The notes beneath the pieces were generated by a model. The model was not told the DNA's origin. It made no database searches and saw nothing but the letters and a program-made list of their open reading frames with translations. From assembly GCA_963749365.1 (NCBI GenBank), contig CAVVME010000003.1:992001-1056000 (forward strand): a stretch of 64,000 bases of DNA, written 5' to 3'. Positions 31,440 to 40,040 of this stretch are shown piece by piece. How positions within the stretch are numbered: position 1 is the first letter of the stretch; each line of letters opens with the position of its first letter. Source of the stretch: WHSW01 sp963749365. GTDB lineage: Bacteria > Actinomycetota > Thermoleophilia > Solirubrobacterales > 70-9. The translations under genes and the position numbers were made by a program.

Positions 31440-32444
31440 TCAGCAGACGTGGAGGTCCGCCTGCGAGCGGACGACCTCGAACGCCGAGCCCGGGATCTGC
31501 TTCAGCTGGCCCAGGTTCTGATCGTTGAAGCGCCGGTCCGAGGTGCCGCTCAAGTACCAGTTCGAGCCGTTGTCGGCGACGATCATCCCGTAGCGCCGCA
31601 ACGCCTCGGCGACCACCAGGGCCTCGCCGCCGAGCCCTGAGAGGTCATAGTCCGAGCGCAGCCGCAGCCGCAGCCCCATCGGCGGTGCCGCCGCACTCGC
31701 GGTGTCGCCCGCGCAGTGCGAGGCCGGGTGGATCCAGGCGTCGCGGGTCGACTCGAAGGTGACCCGGATCGCGTGCTCGATCCCTCCCGCACTGACCTCG
31801 TCGTGGCGGACGAGGCCGGGGAAGATCGGCAGCCCGGCGGCGTCGGCGGAGGTGTAGCCGTCCGTCCGCAGCGCCGCCGAGCGCAGGTCCCAGATCACGC
31901 CCGAGTCGGCCTCCCAGCGCTTCGGGCGGCGGTCGGGGAAAGCCCGGTAGAGCTCGTAGAGCTTGCAGCGGGCGCGGTCGTAGGCGAGCACGTGGCGGTC
32001 GCCGTCGGCGTCGCGGCCGCCCTCGACCGGCGAGCCGAGCGGGACCCGGTACTTGCCGTGATCGGAATCCGCGCCGTAGGCGGTGAACCGGACCTTGACC
32101 TTGCGCTGTCGCTTGCCGACCACCCGGTAGGGGATCCCGTACTCGCGTGGAGAGCCGAAGTCGGGATGCAGCGTGTCGCCGCCGTGGGCGTTGATGTAGG
32201 CGATGATCTCGTCCGAGCGCGGGTCGACCGGGGCCGCGGAGATGTCCTGGTTCCAGGCGCGCTGGTCGGGGAGCGAGGCCGCGCCCGGCTCGACCTCGGG
32301 CCCCGGCCGGGGGAAGACGCCGCACTTGGAGCCCAGCGACGGATACGGCCCGAGCTTGGCGAATAGAGCGGGGCCGGCCAGCGCCCCGAGGCCGCAGAGC
32401 AGAGCCGCGATCGCCACCCCGCTCGTCCATCGCGCCACCTCCAC
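31440..32444 (-). CDS. secreted protein of unknown function, 334 aa
   Basis: It has an N-terminal hydrophobic export segment (about 8-30), then CGVFPRPGPEVEPGAASLPDQRAWNQDISAAPVDPRSDEIIAYI, HPDFGSPREYGIPYRVVG, KVRFTAYGADSDHGKYRVPLGSPVEGG, DRHVLAYDR and KLYELYRAFP. Similar proteins with an FPxxNAWNQ-like entry occur in soil actinobacteria and are annotated only as hypothetical; I do not know a function. Cys residues at about 41, 160, 240 and the end could form disulfides. It is convergent with the propeller-like gene, 12 bp away. Confidence 0.75.
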   Translation of the reverse strand: MEVARWTSGVAIAALLCGLGALAGPALFAKLGPYPSLGSKCGVFPRPGPEVEPGAASLPDQRAWNQDISAAPVDPRSDEIIAYINAHGGDTLHPDFGSPREYGIPYRVVGKRQRKVKVRFTAYGADSDHGKYRVPLGSPVEGGRDADGDRHVLAYDRARCKLYELYRAFPDRRPKRWEADSGVIWDLRSAALRTDGYTSADAAGLPIFPGLVRHDEVSAGGIEHAIRVTFESTRDAWIHPASHCAGDTASAAAPPMGLRLRLRSDYDLSGLGGEALVVAEALRRYGMIVADNGSNWYLSGTSDRRFNDQNLGQLKQIPGSAFEVVRSQADLHVC

Positions 32445-32586
32445 AGCCTAGATCGTCGCTTCCATTCGACCTGCCCCGGGCGACACTCGTCGTTAGCGCC
32501 GCAGGGTGATCGACCCAGGGCGGGATCGACAGTGATCTGCACTGGCGCGTCGGCGACAATGGCGATGTGGCATTCGCGCGAGCCTC

Positions 32587-35043
32587 GTGGGGCAACGGGT
32601 GAAACCGCTGCCCTCGGGCACGATCACCTTTCTGTTTACCGACATCGAGGGCTCGACGCGGCTCGCATACGACCTCGGTGACCGCTATCCGGAGGTGCTG
32701 GCGGAACACAGGCGGCTCCTGCGTGGTGCGTTCGCACGCCACGGGGGCGTCGAGGTCGATGCACCGGGGGATGCGCTCTTCGTCGCATTCGACTCGGCCT
32801 CTGCTGCGGTCAGGGCGGCGTACGAAGGACAGGCAGCGCTCGGCAACGGGCCGGTCCGTGTTCGGATGGGACTCCACAGCGGCGAAGCGATCCAGGCCGA
32901 GAACGACTATGTCGGCCTCAACGTCCACCGCGCGGCACGCATCTGTTCCGCCGCGCATGGAGGCCAGGTCGTCCTCTCGCAGCACACGCTCGAGCTGGCG
33001 AGCGCAGCGGCCCCGGTGCAAGACCTCGGCCGTCACCGGCTCAAGGATCTAGGCGAGCCGGAGCGGCTGTACCAGCTCGGCGAGGGCGACTTTCCGCCGC
33101 TTCGCTCGCTCAACGCGAGCAATCTGCCAACCCAGCCGACGCCGCTGATCGGCAGGGCAGATGAGTTGGCTAGGGCGATCGACCTCCTCGGTCGCGAGGA
33201 CATCCGCCTGCTCACCCTGACCGGCGCCGGCGGCAGCGGAAAGACCCGGTTCGCACTCCAGGTCGCCGCTGAGCTCACCGACGATTTCGTGGATGGGACC
33301 TTCTGGGTCCCGTTGGCGGCTGTCACGGATCCAGCGTTCGTCCTGCCGACGATTGGGCAAGCGCTGGGCGCAGGCAACGAGGTCGCCGAGCACATAGACG
33401 AGAGGCGCATGCTGTTGGTGCTCGACAACTTCGAGCAGATCCTCCCTGCAGCGCCCGCCGTCTCCGACCTCCTTGCCGCGTGTCCGAACCTACGCATCCT
33501 GGTGACGAGCCGCGCCGTCCTTCGGATTGCTCCCGAGCACGAGTTCGAGGTGGCGCCACTGCCTGAACGAGATGCCGTGACGCTGTTCATGGACCGTGCG
33601 CTCGCGCTCCGGCCGGGCACCCAACCCGACGAACGGGTGGCCGAGATCTGCCGGCGTCTGGACGGACTGCCGCTTGCGATCGAGCTCGCTGCCGCGCGCC
33701 TTCGAGTGCTCTCGACGAGCCAACTCGTAGCCAGTCTCGACCAGCGCCTTCCGATCCTCACCGCAGGTGCTCGGGACGCCCCGGCGCGCCAGCGGACATT
33801 GCGGATGACCATTGATTGGAGTCACGACCTGCTGGCGACCGAGCAGCAACGTCACTTCGCGCGTCTCGCGGTCTTCGCGGGCACCTTCACCGGCGAAGCT
33901 GCCAAGGCGGTATGCGGTGTCGACCTCAACGCTCTCAGCGAGTTGGCTGAACAGAGCCTGGTCCGACGCCGGGCGAGCGATCGCTTCGGGATGCTGGAGA
34001 CGATTCGGGAGTACGCCGTCGAGCGCTTCGAGTGCCTGCCCGAGGCAAGAGCGCTCCGTCGGCGCCACCTGGAGCGGATGCTCGAGACCGCCGAGCGGGC
34101 CAAGCGTGAGCTGGGGACCGGCGCCAGCCAGGAGGAGTGGCTGGAAGCGATTGACGCCGAGCGCGAGAACATCCGGAGTGCGCTGAGCTGGTCGCTCGAG
34201 AACGGGGAGGCCGTCCACGGCCTGCGGCTGGCGTCGGCATTGGAGTGGTTCTGGGTCGTCCGAGATCATGTGGAGGGCTTTCGCTGGATCTCCGAGGCCC
34301 TCGCCCAAGCCGTTGAAGCGCCGCAGGCGCTTCGCGCGGACGCGCTACGCGCGGCGGGGAGCACCGTCTTCTTCACAGGGGACTACATGCGGGCTACGGA
34401 GCTCGCCGAGGAGTCACTGGCGCTCTTCCGTCAGCTCGGAGACAAGCGGGAGACCGCGCGAACCCTCGACCGCCTCGCGGCAGCACAGGTCAACCTCGGG
34501 CACCTGGACGAGGCGCGCGCATCGGTCGAGAAGTGCCTGGCCCTGTTCGAAGAACTGGGTGACCGCGAGGGCGCGCTCTATCCACTCGAGAAGCTCGGCT
34601 GGATCGAATGGGAGCGCGATAATCGGGAGCGCGGCGTGGAGCTGATCGAGGAGAGCCTGCGCCGGGCGTGTGAATTCGGAGATTCATGGTGGGAAGCAGT
34701 CCAGCTGCACTCGCTTGCCGAGATGGCGCTCGATCAGGGTGACCTCCCACGTGCGAACCGGCTCTGTAGCGAGAGCCTCACGCTCGCGCTCGAACTCGGT
34801 GACCGCGTTGGCGTTGCCCAGTGCGTTGCCCTGCTCGCGACTGTCGCCGCGAGGCGAGGCGACGCAGAGCGGGCCGGATGCCTTTGGGGTGGCCTCGATG
34901 CCCTCGAGGCGGCGGGCGATCCGGCGCTCCCGCGCGAGGTCCGCGCCTCGCTGGGCGAAGGCATTGAGTGGCACGAGGAAGCGGTCGCCGCCGGGCGGGA
35001 AATGGCCGCCGACGAGATCGTGACCTACGCCCTCGAGGTCTGA
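32587..35043 (+). CDS. class III nucleotidyl cyclase fused to AAA/NB-ARC ATPase and TPR domains
   Basis: An 818-residue regulator. The cyclase domain (about 8-170) has ITFLFTDIEGSTRL and GDALFVAF, supplying the two metal Asp residues. The usual Asn of VNRAAR is His (LNVHRAARIC), so cyclase activity is uncertain. The ATPase part (about 195-520) has Walker A GAGGSGKTRF, Walker B MLLVLDNFEQIL, and LPLAIELAAARLRVLS. TPR-like helices fill the C-terminus (about 520-790). The architecture matches LuxR/cyclase-type proteins without a C-terminal DNA-binding domain. Start GTG 32587; GTG 32599 also possible. Codons look somewhat richer in A/T than in neighbours. Confidence 0.9.
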   Translation: MGQRVKPLPSGTITFLFTDIEGSTRLAYDLGDRYPEVLAEHRRLLRGAFARHGGVEVDAPGDALFVAFDSASAAVRAAYEGQAALGNGPVRVRMGLHSGEAIQAENDYVGLNVHRAARICSAAHGGQVVLSQHTLELASAAAPVQDLGRHRLKDLGEPERLYQLGEGDFPPLRSLNASNLPTQPTPLIGRADELARAIDLLGREDIRLLTLTGAGGSGKTRFALQVAAELTDDFVDGTFWVPLAAVTDPAFVLPTIGQALGAGNEVAEHIDERRMLLVLDNFEQILPAAPAVSDLLAACPNLRILVTSRAVLRIAPEHEFEVAPLPERDAVTLFMDRALALRPGTQPDERVAEICRRLDGLPLAIELAAARLRVLSTSQLVASLDQRLPILTAGARDAPARQRTLRMTIDWSHDLLATEQQRHFARLAVFAGTFTGEAAKAVCGVDLNALSELAEQSLVRRRASDRFGMLETIREYAVERFECLPEARALRRRHLERMLETAERAKRELGTGASQEEWLEAIDAERENIRSALSWSLENGEAVHGLRLASALEWFWVVRDHVEGFRWISEALAQAVEAPQALRADALRAAGSTVFFTGDYMRATELAEESLALFRQLGDKRETARTLDRLAAAQVNLGHLDEARASVEKCLALFEELGDREGALYPLEKLGWIEWERDNRERGVELIEESLRRACEFGDSWWEAVQLHSLAEMALDQGDLPRANRLCSESLTLALELGDRVGVAQCVALLATVAARRGDAERAGCLWGGLDALEAAGDPALPREVRASLGEGIEWHEEAVAAGREMAADEIVTYALEV

Positions 35044-35059
35044 TCGCGCCGCGAGGCGG

Positions 35060-35269
35060 TCACCGCGCCGCGTCGATCACCCGCGAGGCGGCGAGGAAGA
35101 GCTCGCGTCCGGCCTCGGTCTCGGCGGCGCAGGCGAGACTGCGCCCGCCGGGCGCGTAGACGCGCGCGAACGGACGGCGGGTGAGCCGGCGCCGGCGCAG
35201 GTAGGCGGCGGCCTCGTCGGCGTAGCCGGAAACGCGACCGAGGATCGCCCGGTGCGGCTTCGGCGGCAT
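35060..35269 (-). CDS. small hypothetical protein, 69 aa
   Basis: A basic protein, MPPKPHRAILGRVSGYADEAAAYLRRRRLTRRPFARVYAPGGRSLACAA, with no recognised domain. Its ATG overlaps the stop of the Roadblock-like gene (ATGA), so the two are coupled. The text RPFARVYAPGGRSLACAAETEAGRELFLAASRVIDAA could be a single beta-hairpin-plus-helix domain. Function unknown. Confidence 0.65.
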   Translation of the reverse strand: MPPKPHRAILGRVSGYADEAAAYLRRRRLTRRPFARVYAPGGRSLACAAETEAGRELFLAASRVIDAAR

Positions 35270-35661
35270 CAGGCCGCCCGCGAACTGTCGGCAGCCGGAA
35301 GCGATCCGCGAGCCAGCTCGCGGAGCACCGCCCGCATGTCCGAGAGCATCAGCGAGGCAAGCGGAAAGCGCTCGCTCGCGGCGACGAGGGCGAGCCCGTC
35401 TCGGCGGACGAGGAAGGTCTCGCCGTCCTCGGTCCCGACGTGGGCATGACTGACCGGCTCACCGGCCGCCGCATCGGCTGCGGCGAGCAACCCCCGCGCC
35501 GCCTGCTCCCAGGTCTCGCGATCGCCGCTGGACGCGAGCAGGGTGCCGGCTCGGTCGAGGATCGCGCATCCGGTCAGGTCGTCGGAGAGCCGCTCGAGCC
35601 GAGTCACCGCCCGCTCGGCCTCGGCCACGCCGACTGCCCCGGTCGCGGATGGGTCTGGCAC
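35269..35661 (-). CDS. Roadblock/LC7-like protein
   Basis: A 130-residue protein if started at GTG 35661. The core (about 18-120) reads RLERLSDDLTGCAILDRAGTLLASSGD, then EPVSHAHVGTEDGETFLVRRDGLALVAASERFPLASLMLSDMRAVLREL. This is the alpha-beta-beta-alpha-beta fold of the Roadblock/LC7 domain, known for partnering small GTPases such as MglA. No GTPase gene lies beside it here. The frame stays open upstream, but that would run across the divergent small gene. Assignment by pattern. Confidence 0.7.
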   Translation of the reverse strand: MPDPSATGAVGVAEAERAVTRLERLSDDLTGCAILDRAGTLLASSGDRETWEQAARGLLAAADAAAGEPVSHAHVGTEDGETFLVRRDGLALVAASERFPLASLMLSDMRAVLRELARGSLPAADSSRAA

Positions 35662-35680
35662 GTCGGCGACAATACCGGCC

Positions 35681-35821
35681 GTGTCCCTGGGCCGAGCATC
35701 GTGGCTGACCGTGGTCGCGCTGTGCGCGATCGTGACCGTGCTGCTGATCATCAACGGCTACAGCGGCTACTCGATCGTCGTCGCCGCCGTCGGCTTGTCC
35801 GCGGCCGTGAATCTGCTCTGA
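35681..35821 (+). CDS. tiny single-pass membrane protein, 46 aa
   Basis: From GTG 35681: a short basic start (SLGRASW), one membrane helix LTVVALCAIVTVLLIING and a second, weaker hydrophobic stretch YSIVVAAVGLSAAVNLL. It starts only 19 bp from the divergent Roadblock-like gene. No family recognised. It is short enough that chance is possible, but the composition is membrane-like and it fills the gap between two genes exactly. Confidence 0.55.
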   Translation: MSLGRASWLTVVALCAIVTVLLIINGYSGYSIVVAAVGLSAAVNLL

Positions 35822-35840
35822 CCGGCCCGGTAGCGCTCGC

Positions 35841-36758
35841 TCACCCGGCGCGGTAGGGCCCCCGTGCCTCCTGCTCGGGTGGACGAAGGGAGTCCTCGGG
35901 CTCGTTGTGGATCAGGACCTCCGAGCCGGGGAACTCGGCCTCGACCGCACCGCGGACCGCGTGGGCGATCGCGTGCGCCTGCTCGAGCGTGGTCCCGGAG
36001 CGGAACTGCAGATGCAGGTCGATGTAGCGTCGGGCGCCGGCGCGGCGGGCGCGCAGCTTGTGGTAGCCGGCGATCTCGGGCGCCCGCTCGCGCTCCGCGG
36101 CGATCACGGCCTCGATCCGGTCGAGCTCGTCGGTCGGCGGCGCCTCGTCGACCAGCACCCGGCCCGAGCGGGTGAGGATCCGAAAGCCCGCGACGACGAT
36201 CGCCGCGGCGACGCAGAGCGCGGCGATCGCGTCGAAGGCGGGCTCGCCGGTGATCTCGACCAGGGCGAGCCCGGCGAGCACGCCGAGCGAGGTGAGCGCG
36301 TCGGCGCGCAGGTGGGCCGCGTCACCCTCCAACGCGGCCGAGTCGAGGGCGCGGGCGCGGCGGCGGATGAAGCCGGAGACGGCGAAATTGGCGACCGCCG
36401 AGAAGGCGATCACGGCGATCCCGACGCCGAGATCCTGGATCTCTGAGCCCGACACCAGCCGCCGGGTCGCCTCGAAGACGATGATCCCGGCGCCGACCAG
36501 GATCAGCATGCCCTCGATCGCCGCTGCGAGGTTCTCGAGCTTCTCGTGCCCGTAGGGGTGCTCGCGGTCGGCGGGCTCGTCGGCCTTGCGGACCGAGAAG
36601 AAGGCGATCAAGGAGGCGAGCAGGTCGATCGACGAGTGGATCGCCTCGGTGATGATCGCGATCGACCCGGTGATCGCCCCGGCCGCCAGCTTGAGCGCGA
36701 TCAGGAACGCGTTCGAGGCGATCGAGAGCCCCGCGGCCCCCGCTTTGGACCGGATCAC
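35841..36758 (-). CDS. cation diffusion facilitator (zinc-type) transporter
   Basis: A 305-residue CDF exporter with six membrane helices (about 8-200) and a cytoplasmic domain (about 205-290). The transport site has HxxxD in helix 2 (EAIHSSIDLLASL) and HxxxD in helix 5 (HLRADALTSLG). This two-His/two-Asp pattern is the zinc type (FieF-like DD-HD proteins accept Fe/Cd as well). Other motifs: EHPYGHEKLENLAA after helix 2. GTG 36758 overlaps the rdgB stop, so it is the third gene of an rph-rdgB-cdf operon. Confidence 0.93.
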   Translation of the reverse strand: MIRSKAGAAGLSIASNAFLIALKLAAGAITGSIAIITEAIHSSIDLLASLIAFFSVRKADEPADREHPYGHEKLENLAAAIEGMLILVGAGIIVFEATRRLVSGSEIQDLGVGIAVIAFSAVANFAVSGFIRRRARALDSAALEGDAAHLRADALTSLGVLAGLALVEITGEPAFDAIAALCVAAAIVVAGFRILTRSGRVLVDEAPPTDELDRIEAVIAAERERAPEIAGYHKLRARRAGARRYIDLHLQFRSGTTLEQAHAIAHAVRGAVEAEFPGSEVLIHNEPEDSLRPPEQEARGPYRAG

Positions 36759-37363
36759 GGCCTCACGCCCCCAGCCCCGAGCTCGGTGGCGAGCGCCCGC
36801 GCAGCCCGGCCCCGGTGGCTGATCGCATGCTTCTCCTCGGGCTCGAGCTCGGCCATCGTGCGCTCGTCGGCCGGCCCGGTATCAGCGGGGACGAAGCCGG
36901 GGTCGTATCCGAACCCGCCGCTGCCCCGCGGCTCGACGATCAGCGTCCCCTCGCAGCGGCCCTCGAACACGCGCTCGGCGCCGTCATCGTCGACGAAGGC
37001 GATCGCGCAGACATAGGCCACCGAGTGGTCCCGGTGCGGCTCGAGCATCGAGATCAGCAGGTTGAGGTTCTGCTCGTCGGTCGCCCCCGCGCCGGCGAAG
37101 CGCGCCGAATGCACTCCCGGCCTGCCGCCGAGCGCCGGCGCGACGATCCCCGAGTCATCGCCGATCGCGGGTTCGCCGGTCGCCCTCTGGACCGTGCGCG
37201 CCTTGACCAGCGCGTTCTCGGCGAAACTCGAGCCGGTCTCCGGCGGCAGCTCGATCGTCTCGGGCAGCGCGCCGAGCTCGACTGCGCTCAGGATCTCGCC
37301 CAGCTCGCGCAGCTTGTGCTCGTTGCGCGTCGCGACGATCAGGCGCCGGCGCGGCGCCGCCAT
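36755..37363 (-). CDS. rdgB: non-canonical purine NTP pyrophosphatase (ITPase/HAM1)
   Basis: A 202-residue enzyme that hydrolyses ITP/dITP/XTP to monophosphates. Signatures: VATRNEHKLRELGEIL, SSFAENALVKA, AIGDDSGI, GVHSARFAG, FGYDPGF and KHAISHRGRAA. Its start overlaps the rph stop and its stop overlaps the cdf start, so the three are tightly coupled. rph-rdgB pairing is widespread in actinobacteria. The metal and substrate residues appear complete. Confidence 0.96.
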   Translation of the reverse strand: MAAPRRRLIVATRNEHKLRELGEILSAVELGALPETIELPPETGSSFAENALVKARTVQRATGEPAIGDDSGIVAPALGGRPGVHSARFAGAGATDEQNLNLLISMLEPHRDHSVAYVCAIAFVDDDGAERVFEGRCEGTLIVEPRGSGGFGYDPGFVPADTGPADERTMAELEPEEKHAISHRGRAARALATELGAGGVRP

Positions 37364-38100
37364 CAGCCGGGCAACGAGCCGCCGCAGGCCTGCGCCTGCG
37401 TTTCGCGCAGCGCCCCGATCGCCGCCTCGGCGAGCTCGAGCAGCTCGTCAAGCGAAGCCCGCGACGCCGGCGTACGCTCGGCGGTCGCCTGGATCTCGAC
37501 CAGCCCGCCGTCTCCCGTCATCACGATGTTGGCATCGACCTCGGCACTCGAGTCCTCGGCGTAGTCGAGGTCGCAGAGCGCCTCGCCGTCGACCACGCCG
37601 CAGGAGATCGCAGCGACCGAGCCGGTGAGCGGGTCGCGCTCGAGCTCACCGGCAGCGAGCAGGCCCTCGGTGGCGAGACGCAGGGCGACATAGCCGCCGG
37701 TGATCGAGGCACAGCGGGTGCCGCCGTCGGCCTGCAGGACGTCGCAATCGATGTAGACGGAGCGGTCGGGCAGCGCGCTGAGATCGACGACCCCGCGCAG
37801 CGCCCGGCCGATCAGGCGCTGGATCTCGGTCGAGCGTCCGTCCGGACGCCCGCGCTTGGAGTCGCGCTCCTTGCGATCGCCGGTCGAGGCCGGCAGCATC
37901 GCGTACTCGGCCGTGACCCACCCCCGGCCCTTGCCCTCGAGCCACCTCGGGACCGAGCTCGAGACCGAAGCGGTACAGATGATCCGGGTCTCGCCCTGTT
38001 CGTAGAGGCAGGAGCCGGTCGCCGTGCGAACGAACCCGGGCTCGATCGCCACCGGACGGTGGTCGGCGCTGGAGCGCTCGTAGCTGCGCGGCGGCGGCAC
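37363..38100 (-). CDS. rph: ribonuclease PH
   Basis: A 245-residue phosphorolytic 3'-5' exonuclease that trims tRNA 3' ends. It starts at GTG 38100. Signatures: GETRIICTASV, RGWVTAEYAMLPAST, RKERDSKRGRPDGRSTEIQRLIGRALR (catalytic Arg cluster), DCDVLQADGGTRCASITGGYVAL and DLDYAEDSSAEVDANIVMT. Length is normal. First gene of the rph-rdgB-cdf operon. Confidence 0.96.
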   Translation of the reverse strand: MPPPRSYERSSADHRPVAIEPGFVRTATGSCLYEQGETRIICTASVSSSVPRWLEGKGRGWVTAEYAMLPASTGDRKERDSKRGRPDGRSTEIQRLIGRALRGVVDLSALPDRSVYIDCDVLQADGGTRCASITGGYVALRLATEGLLAAGELERDPLTGSVAAISCGVVDGEALCDLDYAEDSSAEVDANIVMTGDGGLVEIQATAERTPASRASLDELLELAEAAIGALRETQAQACGGSLPG

Positions 38101-38178
38101 GCCCTCAGTCTGTCAGGCGCCCGCTCGGCCGCGCGCTCAGAACCAGGCGCATGGGGCCGCGCGCTCGCCCGCGCTCCT

Positions 38179-38196
38179 CCCCGGCCTCGACCGGGG
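38179..38196. terminator. hairpin downstream of the Flp pilin gene
   Basis: CCCCGG (38179-38184), loop CCTCGA, CCGGGG (38191-38196): a perfect 6-bp hairpin in the 138-bp gap between rph and the pilin gene. It lies 43 bp past the pilin stop on the minus strand, so it is a candidate terminator. No U-run is present. Confidence 0.4.
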
Positions 38197-38238
38197 AACG
38201 TGGCGGGCGAGGCAATCGCGGCTCGCCGGGGGCGATCG

Positions 38239-38484
38239 CTACCGGAACGAGATCGCGTTCACCGCCTGCTTGATCTTGTCGATGATCACCTCGGCGATCT
38301 CAACGCCCTGGGTGGCGTTGAAGCCCTTCATCGCCGCCACGACGCCGACCATCAGCATCGAGACGAGCAGGATCAAGCCGACGTACTCGACCGTGCCCTG
38401 GCCGCGCTCGCAGGCGAGCTTGCGTCGAAGCCCGACCCCGAGGTCGCGGGCGCTGGCGTGCGTATGTGCGAACAGCCGTTGCAT
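38239..38484 (-). CDS. Flp/Fap-type pilin
   Basis: An 81-residue type IVb prepilin. A basic leader ends at ERG and is followed by the cleavage-site text G-QGTVEYV, whose Glu at mature position 5 is typical of the Flp family. Then comes a hydrophobic helix GLILLVSMLMVGVVAAMKGF. The leader of about 28 residues is longer than in many Flp pilins. The secretion ATPase, TadB/C and prepilin peptidase genes are not in the window, so this is a stand-alone pilin copy. Confidence 0.88.
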   Translation of the reverse strand: MQRLFAHTHASARDLGVGLRRKLACERGQGTVEYVGLILLVSMLMVGVVAAMKGFNATQGVEIAEVIIDKIKQAVNAISFR

Positions 38485-38604
38485 CGTTCTCCTTCCGACG
38501 ATTTCGATGAAGCGATGCTGGCCCGCCGGCTGTCACCGGTCCAGACCCGGGTGCCTCAACCGAGGCGCGATTGGGTGAAGAGACGCGCGCCGCCGGATCC
38601 GGCG

Positions 38605-39681
38605 TCAGCCGCGGCCGCTCGTCGCGCTGACCGAGAACACCGGGGGCAACCGCGTGGCGACCGCCGACCAGCTCGCGCCGGCGTCACCCGAGCCGAAGAC
38701 GTCGCCGGAGGTGGCGCCGAAGTAGAGCTCGAGCGCCTCGCCCTCGCCGACCCCGTCGAGCGCCTCGCGGAGCACGGTCAGATAGGCGTGCTGCTGGGGC
38801 AGCCCATCCCCGCGCGCCGACCAGCTCGAGCCGCCGTCTCGGGTCTCGTAGACCCGCACCCGCCCTTCGGGCGTCACCCGGTCGCTGTCGGCCGCGAGCG
38901 GGAGCACGTAGGCGCTCTCGGGGTCGGCGGGGTCGAGGACGAGCGGGAAGCCGAAGTCCGACGGCAGCCCGGCGCCGATATCGGTCCAGCTCTCGCCGGC
39001 ATCGTCGGAGCGATAGACGCCACCGTGAAACTGCATGAAGAGCCGCTCCGGCCTGGTCGCGGCGCGGTGGATCCGGTGCACGCACAGCCCCACCTCCTCC
39101 GGGACCGCCTCCTCGGGCACATAGCGGGCGACCAGGCCCTCGTTGCCCGCCGCCCATGACCTGCCTCCGTCGTCGCTCAGCCACACCCCGGCGGCCGAGA
39201 CCCCGACCGCAAGTCGATCGGGATCACCCGGCCAGGTGGCGATCGAATGCAGGCAGAGGCCACCGCCCCCCGGCTGCCACGAAGCCCGGCTCGGGTGCTC
39301 CCAGAGCCCCCGATTGAGCTCCCAGCTGAGGCCGCCGTCTCGGCTCTCGAACAGCACTCCGGGATCGCCCCCCGCATACAGCGTGCCGTCGGCCTCGCCG
39401 GCGGCGATCACCCAGATCCGCTCCAGCGCCATTTGCCCCTCGGCGGGCAGGGCGATGCCGGTCGCCTGCTCCCAATCGCCGTCAGGGTCGTCGGCGGTGA
39501 AGATCTTCGGGCCGTAGAAGGCGGACGTCACCGCCGCGAGCAGGTGCCCCGAGCGCCGGTCGCGGAGCGCGTACTCGACCGGCTCGCCGCCGAAGGCACG
39601 CGCCGTGACCTCGAACCCGTCCGCGGGGCTGCCGTCGAGCACGAACAGGCCCTTCTTCGTCCCGACCACGAGCTCGGTCAA
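38605..39681 (-). CDS. Asp-box (BNR/sialidase-like) beta-propeller protein
   Basis: A 358-residue protein with repeated Asp-box motifs: SRDGGLSWE, SDDGGRSWA, SDDAGESWTD, TRDGGSSWSA and SGDAGASWSA. These form a six- or seven-bladed propeller of the exo-alpha-sialidase-like/YCF48-like superfamily. No signal peptide is present, and sialidase catalytic residues are not evident, so a binding or scaffolding role is more likely than glycosidase activity. The TTG start overlaps the stop of the sulfur-carrier gene (TTGA), so the two are coupled. Confidence 0.85.
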   Translation of the reverse strand: MTELVVGTKKGLFVLDGSPADGFEVTARAFGGEPVEYALRDRRSGHLLAAVTSAFYGPKIFTADDPDGDWEQATGIALPAEGQMALERIWVIAAGEADGTLYAGGDPGVLFESRDGGLSWELNRGLWEHPSRASWQPGGGGLCLHSIATWPGDPDRLAVGVSAAGVWLSDDGGRSWAAGNEGLVARYVPEEAVPEEVGLCVHRIHRAATRPERLFMQFHGGVYRSDDAGESWTDIGAGLPSDFGFPLVLDPADPESAYVLPLAADSDRVTPEGRVRVYETRDGGSSWSARGDGLPQQHAYLTVLREALDGVGEGEALELYFGATSGDVFGSGDAGASWSAVATRLPPVFSVSATSGRG

Positions 39682-39947
39682 GCCGCGCCGCCTCCGGAGA
39701 TCGCGGGAAGGACGTCGATTCGGTCCTGGCCGTCGACGGCGGTCTCTTCGCTGCCCCGCTCACCGTTGACGAAGACGTTGATGTGGCGCCGGATCAGGCC
39801 GCGCTCGTCCAGGATCCAGCCGGCGAGCGGCGGGTGGGCGAGCTCGAGCTCGCGCAGCACGTCGCCGACGCTGGCGCCGCTCACCGGGTGCTCGGATTGG
39901 TCCGCGGCCAGCCGCTTCAACGGCGCGCGCAGTCGCACGGTCGCCAT
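39678..39947 (-). CDS. MoaD/ThiS-like sulfur carrier, CysO type, with a tail after Gly-Gly
   Basis: An 89-residue ubiquitin-fold protein. RRHINVFVNGERG and DRIDVLPAISGG match the second half of CysO of M. tuberculosis closely in pattern (VNIYVN, ILPAVAGG). Working sulfur carriers end in a free Gly-Gly. Here the chain continues GG-Gly-Ala-Ala, so trimming would be needed before thiocarboxylation, or the third Gly serves. It is followed by a propeller gene with which it overlaps. No adenylylating enzyme lies nearby. Confidence 0.85.
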   Translation of the reverse strand: MATVRLRAPLKRLAADQSEHPVSGASVGDVLRELELAHPPLAGWILDERGLIRRHINVFVNGERGSEETAVDGQDRIDVLPAISGGGAA

Positions 39948-40040
39948 CGCCCGATCCTACTCTCCGTCGAGCGGACGCTTTCGACGGGTATGTGGACGGA
40001 AACGCCCGTTCGGCGGCGCGGCGCGGCGCGGTCGCGGGGA

